This document shows, one piece after another, positions 57,750 through 64,000 of a DNA stretch of 64,000 bases. Every line of letters starts with the position of its first letter. Position 1 is the stretch's first letter. The stretch is from Actinobacillus indolicus (GTDB taxonomy: Bacteria; Pseudomonadota; Gammaproteobacteria; Enterobacterales; Pasteurellaceae). A program made the position numbers and the translations under genes. A model generated the notes under the pieces. That model was not told where the DNA came from and did no database searches. It saw only the letters and a program-made list of their open reading frames with translations. The stretch covers positions 64,011-128,010 of the forward strand of contig NZ_CABFKH010000007.1 in the NCBI RefSeq assembly GCF_901764975.1, read 5' to 3'.

Positions 57750-59234
57750 ATGAAAAGAGTAATATTTTACCCGCTAGTTTTAGGAGTTATGCCATTAACG
57801 GTATTTTCAAATACGTTAGCGGAGAGAGACCCCTCTCAAACAGAAGTGAAAGCCACATCGGTAGTTGATTCAGCAGATGTCAAATTAGGTGCGTTAAGAC
57901 AGCAAGCGATTTCTACTGGGCAACAAGAAAAAGAGGGCTATGTTCTTCAATATACTGGTACACAATTAGTTGAATCACCAGAAATTTTAGAAGATCTTTT
58001 TCTCAAAGCATTAGTTACCCCAAATAAAGATATTTTACCTATTTATGTTAAATTATATAAGTTGGTGCCAACAAAAGACCAATCACTAATTGATTGGGCG
58101 AATGCTATTTTATTAAGAGAACAAGATTTAGATGAATCCGTAGGGGCTTATCGTAACTTGTTAACTAACTTCCCAGATAATAATTATATTCGCTACCAAC
58201 TTGCTGAAACTTTATTTTATAACCAAGAATATGAGGCTGCTAAAAGCCAATTTGAAAAATTAAGAAGTGTTTCTAGCTTATCAGATCAAGATCGTATTGT
58301 ATTTGATGGATATATTGAGGCGATCAACGGTAAAGAAGATTGGAATTTTGCTTTTGGCGCAACATTTTTAAATGATAAAAATTTAGGCAATTCGGCTAAA
58401 CCAGGTACTAAAATTGTATTTCCTAATGGTTCTTCTGTTACTTATAATTCAGAAAGACAAAAAGGCCAAGGGATCTCTGCTTGGTTATCGGCAGATAAAC
58501 AATGGCGTTTGAGTGGTAAGAAGTATTTAGCTTTTAAATCAAGCTTATCGAGCAAATATTATTGGAATAATAAAAGCTACAATGATGTAAATGCAAGCGT
58601 TGGTTTAGGAATTGGTTATGCTGATGCTCGCTTTAATATTGAATTTACTCCTAACATTAGTAAACGTTGGTATGCAGGCGGGTTAAATTCGGGTAAAGCA
58701 CTTAAGCAATATTCCGATACTTACGGTGCGGATTTGTCTTTAAGTTATTGGCTATCTCAGAAATTTAAATACTCATTTAATTATAATTATGGGTATGATA
58801 TGTACAATAAAGTAAGCAATAATAACCAGTATCGTGGTGCATCTCATGGAGTTGTAAATGCAATTCTATATATTCCAAAACCAACACAATACTGGTCTTT
58901 GGCGTTAGATTTAAATAAAAAATATGCTCAAGACAAAACAAATGCTTATAATAGAATCGGCTCAAGATTGACTTGGGGACAAGAATGGCCTTACGGTTTT
59001 TCTACTTCTACAACATTGGGTATAGCGAAGAGAAATTATAGAGGAATGACGTTCTTTGGTAGTAAGCAGAAAAATACCGAATATTCTGCAGGAGTGTCTT
59101 TATGGCATAAAGATGTACATTTTATGGGGTTAACGCCAAGAATTACATTTAACTACACAAAAATAGACAGTAACATTCCTATTTATTCTTATGATAAATC
59201 ACAAATATTATTGGATGTAAGTAAATCTTTCTAA
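57750..59234 (+). CDS. Slam-type surface lipoprotein assembly modulator (outer-membrane translocator)
   Basis: A 494-residue protein. A signal peptide (about residues 1-20), a TPR-like N-terminal domain (residues about 90-190, with LLTNFPDNNYIRYQLAETLF, YNQEYEAAKSQFEKLR) and a C-terminal beta-barrel (DUF560) rich in alternating aromatic strands follow. Strand motifs include YLAFKSSLSSKYYWNN and the terminal SQILLDVSKSF, with a C-terminal Phe. This is the Slam layout. It moves specific lipoproteins to the cell surface and is usually next to its substrate, as here. Confidence 0.88.
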   Translation: MKRVIFYPLVLGVMPLTVFSNTLAERDPSQTEVKATSVVDSADVKLGALRQQAISTGQQEKEGYVLQYTGTQLVESPEILEDLFLKALVTPNKDILPIYVKLYKLVPTKDQSLIDWANAILLREQDLDESVGAYRNLLTNFPDNNYIRYQLAETLFYNQEYEAAKSQFEKLRSVSSLSDQDRIVFDGYIEAINGKEDWNFAFGATFLNDKNLGNSAKPGTKIVFPNGSSVTYNSERQKGQGISAWLSADKQWRLSGKKYLAFKSSLSSKYYWNNKSYNDVNASVGLGIGYADARFNIEFTPNISKRWYAGGLNSGKALKQYSDTYGADLSLSYWLSQKFKYSFNYNYGYDMYNKVSNNNQYRGASHGVVNAILYIPKPTQYWSLALDLNKKYAQDKTNAYNRIGSRLTWGQEWPYGFSTSTTLGIAKRNYRGMTFFGSKQKNTEYSAGVSLWHKDVHFMGLTPRITFNYTKIDSNIPIYSYDKSQILLDVSKSF

Positions 59235-59247
59235 ATGAGACATAATA

Positions 59248-59280
59248 AAAGGGGATTGCAAAATTTGCAGTCCCCTTTGT
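59248..59280 (+). terminator. Terminator after the Slam gene
   Basis: AAAGGGGA and TCCCCTTT form the outer stem; an inner TGCA/TGCA pair extends it. TGTTCTTTT follows. It closes the lipoprotein-Slam insert before recG. Confidence 0.82.
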
Positions 59281-59323
59281 TCTTTTATACAATCAAGCGG
59301 TCATTTCTTACAAAAATTTTGCA

Positions 59324-61405
59324 ATGAGCCAACAACTATTAGACGGTGTACCGCTAACCGCCCTTTCGGGTGTTGGGGCGGCGATTTCAGAGAAACTCAG
59401 TCGGATCGGCATTAATAATGTGCAAGATCTGCTGTTCCATTTGCCGATGCGGTATGAAGATCGTTCTCGGATCACGCCGATTGCCGATGTTCGTCCTGAA
59501 AGTTTTGCGACGGTTGAAGGCTTTGTGCAACTGACGGAAGTACAATTCGGTCGTCGGCCGATTTTAAGTACCACGATTTCTGACGGCACGAGCAAAATTA
59601 CCCTGAAATTCTTTAATTTCAATGCGGGAATGAAAAACAGTCTGGCGACTGGCGTAAGGGTCAAAGCCTTTGGTGAGATTAAACGTGGTCGCTTTATGGC
59701 AGAAATTCATCACCCTGAATATCAAATTATTCGGGGAAACCAACCGCTTGAACTGGCGGAAACATTGACACCGATTTATCCGACGACCGAAGGCTTGAAG
59801 CAAGCCTCTTTGCGTAAATTAACCGATCAAGCCTTAGCGTTACTTGAGCGTGTGCAAGTGGCAGAGTTACTTCCCGATGAATTTAATCCACATAAATATA
59901 GTCTGAAAGAAGCCTTGCAGTTGTTGCATCGACCGCCGCCGAGTGTGTCGTCCGAATTGTTAGATAAAGGCGAACACCCTGCACAAAAACGGCTGATTTT
60001 TGAAGAGTTGTTGGCACATAATTTGGCGATGCAACAGGTGCGAATGGGTGTGCAACAACATTTTGCCGAACCGCTACGTTATCAAACCGATTTGAAACAA
60101 CGCTTTTTGGCGACTTTGCCGTTTCAGCCGACTAACGCTCAAAGCCGTGTAACCGCAGAGATTGAACAGGATTTGGCGAAACCTTTCCCGATGATGCGAC
60201 TGGTGCAAGGCGATGTGGGTTCAGGCAAAACCCTTGTGGCGGCATTGGCAGCGCTGCTGGCGATTGACAATGGTAAACAGGTGGCGTTGATGGCACCGAC
60301 CGAAATTCTTGCCGAGCAACACGCCCATAATTTTGCCAACTGGCTACGACCTTTTGGGATCGAAGTGGGCTGGTTAGCCGGCAAGGTGAAAGGCAAAGCG
60401 AGAACCGCTCAGTTGGAAGCGATTAAAAACGGCGATGTGCAGATGATTATCGGCACGCACGCCCTGTTTCAAGATCAGGTCGAGTTCAATAATTTGGCGT
60501 TGGTGATTATTGATGAACAACACCGCTTCGGCGTACATCAGCGTTTAACCTTACGAGAAAAAGGGGCGAAGGGCGATGTCTATCCGCACCAGTTGATTAT
60601 GACCGCAACGCCTATTCCACGCACCTTAGCGATGACTGTCTATGCGGATTTGGATACGTCCATTATTGATGAACTACCCCCAGGGCGAACGCCGATTACG
60701 ACGGTGGCGATTTCAGAAGATCGCAGAGATGAAGTGGTTCGCCGTGTTTATCAAGCCTGTAAAAATGAAAAACGCCAAGCCTATTGGGTTTGTACGCTGA
60801 TTGATGAGTCGGAAGTATTGGAAGCACAAGCGGCGGCGGCGATTGCCGAAGATTTGCAACGAGCCTTGCCCGATTTGCTGATTGGTTTGGTTCACGGGCG
60901 AATGAAACCGCAAGAAAAACAAGCGATTATGGCGGAATTTAAGGCGGCAGATATTGATCTGTTGGTGGCAACAACGGTGATTGAAGTGGGTGTAGATGTG
61001 CCGAATGCCAGTTTGATGATTATCGAAAATTCTGAACGTTTGGGGCTGGCACAGTTGCACCAACTGCGTGGGCGTGTCGGGCGTGGGGCGACGGCTTCCC
61101 ATTGTGTCTTGATGTACAAAGCCCCATTGGGTAAAATTTCATCTAAGCGGTTACAGGTGCTGAGAGATAGCCAAGACGGTTTTGTGATTGCTGAAAAAGA
61201 TTTAGAAATTCGTGGGCCAGGCGAAGTGCTAGGCACAAAACAGACGGGAATGGCAGAGTTCAAGATTGCAAATTTAATGCGAGATCGTAAGATGATCCCG
61301 TTGGTGCAGAGCTACGCTAAACAGCTAACGTTAAAATATCCCGATACAGCTAAACAGCTAATTCGCCGTTGGCTTGATGAAAAGACGATTTATAGTAATG
61401 CGTAA
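59324..61405 (+). CDS. recG: ATP-dependent DNA helicase RecG
   Basis: RecG reverses stalled forks and processes Holliday junctions. The 693-residue protein has an N-terminal wedge/OB domain (LLFHLPMRYEDRS, GFVQLTEVQF), Walker A GDVGSGKT, the DEAD-box variant DEQH in VIIDEQHRFGVHQR, TATPIPRTLAMTVY, and TTVIEVGVDVPNAS, and QLRGRVGRG. Length matches E. coli. The ATG at 59324 has no strong ribosome-binding site. An uptake signal (CAAGCGGTCA) lies 27 bases upstream. Confidence 0.97.
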   Translation: MSQQLLDGVPLTALSGVGAAISEKLSRIGINNVQDLLFHLPMRYEDRSRITPIADVRPESFATVEGFVQLTEVQFGRRPILSTTISDGTSKITLKFFNFNAGMKNSLATGVRVKAFGEIKRGRFMAEIHHPEYQIIRGNQPLELAETLTPIYPTTEGLKQASLRKLTDQALALLERVQVAELLPDEFNPHKYSLKEALQLLHRPPPSVSSELLDKGEHPAQKRLIFEELLAHNLAMQQVRMGVQQHFAEPLRYQTDLKQRFLATLPFQPTNAQSRVTAEIEQDLAKPFPMMRLVQGDVGSGKTLVAALAALLAIDNGKQVALMAPTEILAEQHAHNFANWLRPFGIEVGWLAGKVKGKARTAQLEAIKNGDVQMIIGTHALFQDQVEFNNLALVIIDEQHRFGVHQRLTLREKGAKGDVYPHQLIMTATPIPRTLAMTVYADLDTSIIDELPPGRTPITTVAISEDRRDEVVRRVYQACKNEKRQAYWVCTLIDESEVLEAQAAAAIAEDLQRALPDLLIGLVHGRMKPQEKQAIMAEFKAADIDLLVATTVIEVGVDVPNASLMIIENSERLGLAQLHQLRGRVGRGATASHCVLMYKAPLGKISSKRLQVLRDSQDGFVIAEKDLEIRGPGEVLGTKQTGMAEFKIANLMRDRKMIPLVQSYAKQLTLKYPDTAKQLIRRWLDEKTIYSNA

Positions 61406-61445
61406 GCGGTGAGATCCACATATTTTTTTGCAAAAAGGAGAAACG

Positions 61446-62045
61446 ATGAAAACAGATCAAGACATTTTAGACAGAGCATTAAGCAAACAGGCTGAGTTTG
61501 ATAAAACTGCTCAAATCACCCTTGTTGGTCACTCGCTATTTGATATGTGGTCAGATATGGAACAAGGCACGCCGAATATTGCAGGTAAAACGGTGGCAAA
61601 TTTGGGGTTGTCTGGCACTAGCACCCGTCAATACCTTGATGTGATTGTTAAAGGTAATTTAATCAAACAGTTAGGCGAAGATGTATTTATCTTTTTAGGG
61701 GTGAATGACATTGTAAAAGAACCCGACTATTCGCCGAAGCAAGTATTAGATTGGATTAACGAGATTGTGTCAGCCTTTAAAACATTAGCCCCAACATCTC
61801 GCTACTATTTATTAGAAGCAACCCCAGTGAATAACATTGCGACCACGGACAATCCTGCGATTTTGGCATTAAATCAATACCTTGAAGCACATTGCCCTGC
61901 CGATATTCGTTATGTGAAAACGTGGAATGCTTTTGCCAACGAAGAAGGCAAATTGGACTTAAATCTGTGTCACGACGGATTGCACTTTACTCAGCAAGGC
62001 TATGATGTGTTAGAGCAGATTTTGCTCAAACAGCTAGGGGCTTAA
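61446..62045 (+). CDS. SGNH/GDSL-type hydrolase
   Basis: A 199-residue protein with the SGNH blocks: ITLVGHSLFDMWSD (block I, the GxS nucleophile Ser), NLGLSGTSTRQYLD (Gly), FIFLGVNDI (Asn) and HDGLHFTQQGYDVL (Asp-x-x-His). There is no signal peptide, so an intracellular esterase or acyl hydrolase is likely; some relatives act as PAF-acetylhydrolase-like enzymes. The ATG at 61446 follows AAGGAGAAA; the TTG at 61428 is upstream of that site. ubiC starts directly at its stop codon (62043-62045). Confidence 0.85.
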   Translation: MKTDQDILDRALSKQAEFDKTAQITLVGHSLFDMWSDMEQGTPNIAGKTVANLGLSGTSTRQYLDVIVKGNLIKQLGEDVFIFLGVNDIVKEPDYSPKQVLDWINEIVSAFKTLAPTSRYYLLEATPVNNIATTDNPAILALNQYLEAHCPADIRYVKTWNAFANEEGKLDLNLCHDGLHFTQQGYDVLEQILLKQLGA

Positions 62046-62549
62046 ATGCAGGATTTCGAGCAGTATCGAACCTTATTAGCCACATCTGCTTGGCAAACGG
62101 CGGAAACGGGTTTGCCAAGCCAAGTTGCAGAATGGCTGTTACATACGAACTCTTTAACTGAAAAGTTGCAACAAATTTGCCAAAGGCTAGAAGTTGATGT
62201 GGTGCAACAGGGCTGGCAAGCGGTCGGTTTTGAGCAACATTTTGCCAAAATGTGGGTGCGAGAAGTGGTGTTAAGCGGTGATGATAAAGCGTGGATTTTT
62301 GCTCAAACGTTATTAGCGGAAGAAACGATTAAGAATGTGGCACAAGCTGTTTTAACCCTAGGGGATAATCCCATTGGTTTGTGGCTGTTCCCGCAAAATC
62401 CACAGCGTTTAACTTTGGAATGGTGTCAAGACAAACAGACAGGCTTATATGCTCGCCGTTCAACTTTACTACTCAAAGGTTATCCGTTAGAAATTCGAGA
62501 ACTGTTTTTGCCACAATTTTCATTTGAAACCACATCAAGAAAGGCGTAG
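62046..62549 (+). CDS. ubiC: Chorismate lyase
   Basis: UbiC splits chorismate to pyruvate and 4-hydroxybenzoate, the first step of ubiquinone synthesis. The 167-residue protein has the conserved MWVREVVLSGDD (Arg), LGDNPIGLWLF, GLYARRSTLLLKGYPLEIRE, and ends LFLPQFSF, all aligned with E. coli UbiC. It is directly joined to the SGNH hydrolase gene. No ubiA follows. Confidence 0.88.
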   Translation: MQDFEQYRTLLATSAWQTAETGLPSQVAEWLLHTNSLTEKLQQICQRLEVDVVQQGWQAVGFEQHFAKMWVREVVLSGDDKAWIFAQTLLAEETIKNVAQAVLTLGDNPIGLWLFPQNPQRLTLEWCQDKQTGLYARRSTLLLKGYPLEIRELFLPQFSFETTSRKA

Positions 62550-62582
62550 CATTCGTCCGAATTTCTTTAAGTACGAAATATA

Positions 62583-63386
62583 ATGAAACCAACAATTCTT
62601 CTTTACGACTCAGGAATGGGTGGTTTGACTATTTACGATGCCATTCGTGAAAGTCTGCCAGATGCCCATTATCTCTACTGTTTTGACAATGCGTATTTCC
62701 CTTATTCTGAAAAATCAGAAGCAGTGCTGATCGAACGAGCGGTGAGTATTGTGCAAAAAATTGCAGAAAACTATCCGCTTGATATGGTGGTTGTCGCTTG
62801 TAACACTGCCAGTACGGTGGTGCTACCAGCCTTGCGAGAACGGTTTGCAATGCCGATTGTCGGGACTGTGCCTGCGATTAAACCTGCTGCCCAAATTTCC
62901 CAAACTAAAACCATTGGCTTGCTTGCAACCAAAGGCACGGTAACACGCCCTTATGTTGATGAGTTGATTGAACGCTATGCAAAAGAGTGTGTGGTAGAAC
63001 GTATTGGTTCAACGGACTTGGTGGAAATTGTCGAAGAAAAACAGCAAACGGGTTCGGTGGATATGCAACGATTGCAAAAAGTTGTTGCAGAATGGCAATC
63101 AAACCCGACATTAGACACGGTGATTTTAGGTTGTACACATTTCCCATTAGTCAAAGAAGAGTTGCAACAACTATTACCACGGGTGAGTTTTTTTGTTGAT
63201 CCAGGCAATGGGATTGCGAACCGTGTGGTGAGCTTGTTGCAAGATGTGAAGATTAAAGTGGATAACGAAAACAAAGAAAATCAGGCATTTTGTACGCAAA
63301 ACAGTGAAGACTTCCTAAAAAGAGAAAAGGTAATGCAGAATTGGGGATTTAAACGCTTAAATGTACTGAATTTTGACGAAAAATAA
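62583..63386 (+). CDS. murI: Glutamate racemase
   Basis: MurI makes D-glutamate for peptidoglycan. The 267-residue protein has LLYDSGMGGLTIYDAI at the start, VVACNTAST with Cys73, and LGCTHFPLV with Cys184; the two cysteines are the acid-base pair. The length is typical. It follows ubiC by 33 bases. The rRNA operon promoter begins right after it, an arrangement also seen in other gammaproteobacteria (murI next to an rrn operon). Confidence 0.95.
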   Translation: MKPTILLYDSGMGGLTIYDAIRESLPDAHYLYCFDNAYFPYSEKSEAVLIERAVSIVQKIAENYPLDMVVVACNTASTVVLPALRERFAMPIVGTVPAIKPAAQISQTKTIGLLATKGTVTRPYVDELIERYAKECVVERIGSTDLVEIVEEKQQTGSVDMQRLQKVVAEWQSNPTLDTVILGCTHFPLVKEELQQLLPRVSFFVDPGNGIANRVVSLLQDVKIKVDNENKENQAFCTQNSEDFLKREKVMQNWGFKRLNVLNFDEK

Positions 63387-63722
63387 TTTTGTTTAAAATC
63401 AATGGGTTATATCTTATGGTTTTTAGTTTTTGGTGAAAAACAAAACATTTAGAAAAAAACTTTAAAAAAGTACTTGCGTTGGTTTTGAATTTCTCTATAA
63501 TGCGCACCACACAACGACGCGCTGTTGTGAAGTATTAGATAGACAGTGCGTCGTTCTTTTTTGCTCTTTAACAATATATCAGACAATCTGTGTGGGCACT
63601 TGTTGATTGACTTTGTTTGAAAAAAATTAATTTTAAAACTTGAGTCTTGATAAGTGCTTAACTTGAAATTCATATTAAGTGATTTTTTATAGTCAGTGCA
63701 TATTGAGCGATTAAACTTTTTG
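63387..63722 (+). promoter_or_regulatory. rRNA operon promoter and antitermination leader
   Basis: An A/T-rich UP-like stretch (63435-63470) precedes TTGCGT (63474-63479), a 16-base spacer, TATAAT (63496-63501) and a GC-rich discriminator GCGCACC. The leader has a boxB-like hairpin AACGACGCGCTGT/ACAGTGCGTCGTT (63513-63555) with one mismatch, and boxA TGCTCTTTAACA (63562-63573). These direct rRNA antitermination. The rest of the leader up to the mature 16S start is AT-rich. Confidence 0.88.
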
Positions 63723-64000
63723 AATTGAAGAGTTTGATCATGGCTCAGATTGAACGCTGGCGGCAGGCTTAACACATGCAAGTCGAACGGTAGCAGGAGA
63801 AAGCTTGCTTTCTTGCTGACGAGTGGCGGACGGGTGAGTAATGCTTGGGAATCTGGCTTATGGAGGGGGATAACTACGGGAAACTGTAGCTAATACCGCG
63901 TAGTATCGGAAGATGAAAGTGTGGGACCGTAAGGCCACATGCCATAAGATGAGCCCAAGTGGGATTAGGTAGTTGGTGGGGTAAAGGCCTACCAAGCCGA
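63723..64000 (+). rRNA. rrs: 16S ribosomal RNA, 5' part, cut by window edge
   Basis: The first 278 bases of 16S rRNA. The start AATTGAAGAGTTTGATCATG and GATTGAACGCTGGCGGCAGG are universal. The V1 loop (AGGAGAAAGCTTGCTTTCTT) and the stretch GGGAATCTGGCTTATGGAGG fit Pasteurellaceae. The rest of the gene lies beyond the window. Confidence 0.98.

Noticed and set aside
63449..63781. A 110-codon minus-strand ORF over the rRNA promoter
   Set aside because: It runs opposite to the rRNA leader and into 16S rRNA; a chance frame.

Overview
This window is a chromosomal segment of a member of the Pasteurellaceae. It ends in the first 278 bases of a 16S rRNA gene of Pasteurellaceae type. It is littered with the core ACAAGCGGT, the DNA-uptake signal dialect of the Actinobacillus pleuropneumoniae / Mannheimia / Bibersteinia branch rather than the Haemophilus influenzae dialect. 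Gene order matches known gammaproteobacterial blocks (ompA-matP-lonH-fabA, ppdAB-like pseudopilins followed by recC and ptrA, rpoZ-spoT-recG, the L11/L10/RNA polymerase cluster). I cannot fix the genus or species from sequence alone. Layout: 1-6.7 kb is a minus-strand run of housekeeping genes (ispH, lspA, glnB, mog, a DUF454 protein, a GT2 glycosyltransferase, lpxH, a DUF1523-like protein, a TatD-family nuclease, epmA). 6.7-11.2 kb holds trkH, then alanine dehydrogenase and a sodium-coupled NSS-family transporter behind a well-formed CRP site and sigma70 promoter. 11.9-25.1 kb is secE-nusG, rplKA, rplJL and rpoBC; a VapBC-type toxin-antitoxin pair sits between rplL and rpoB with its own terminator. 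25.2-34.7 kb has menI and ydiJ on the minus strand, separated by a small structured locus that encodes a 25-residue hydrophobic peptide on the plus strand (a candidate type I toxin). Two tandem ompA paralogues, matP, lonH and fabA follow. 34.7-43.3 kb is the competence pseudopilin operon comNOPQ-type behind a CRP-S-like palindrome, then recC and ptrA. 43.3-46.9 kb is an accessory stretch: an insertion-sequence relic, an ATP-grasp ligase, and two predicted serine esterases. 47-49.6 kb has tldD followed by four 108-118 bp repeat units, each made of four hairpins, leading directly into a small IS200-like Y1 (HUH) transposase. 49.6-52.8 kb holds prmA, an EptA-type phosphoethanolamine transferase and a YgiW-type OB-fold protein. 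53-59.2 kb is rpoZ, spoT, then a surface-lipoprotein gene paired with a Slam-type outer-membrane translocator. 59.3 kb to the end is recG, an SGNH hydrolase, ubiC, murI and the rRNA operon promoter and leader. How the parts work together: most of the window is core information processing and envelope biology. The accessory parts are inserted between otherwise conserved neighbours: vapBC between rplL and rpoB, the small-peptide locus between ydiJ and menI, and the lipoprotein-Slam pair between spoT and recG. Intergenic DNA is dominated by palindromes: paired uptake signals acting as terminators, a GTAGGG-ended repeat family, and the four-hairpin repeats beside the transposase. The best candidates for undescribed biology are the hairpin-repeat/transposase locus, the 25-residue peptide locus, and the ATP-grasp/esterase cluster.
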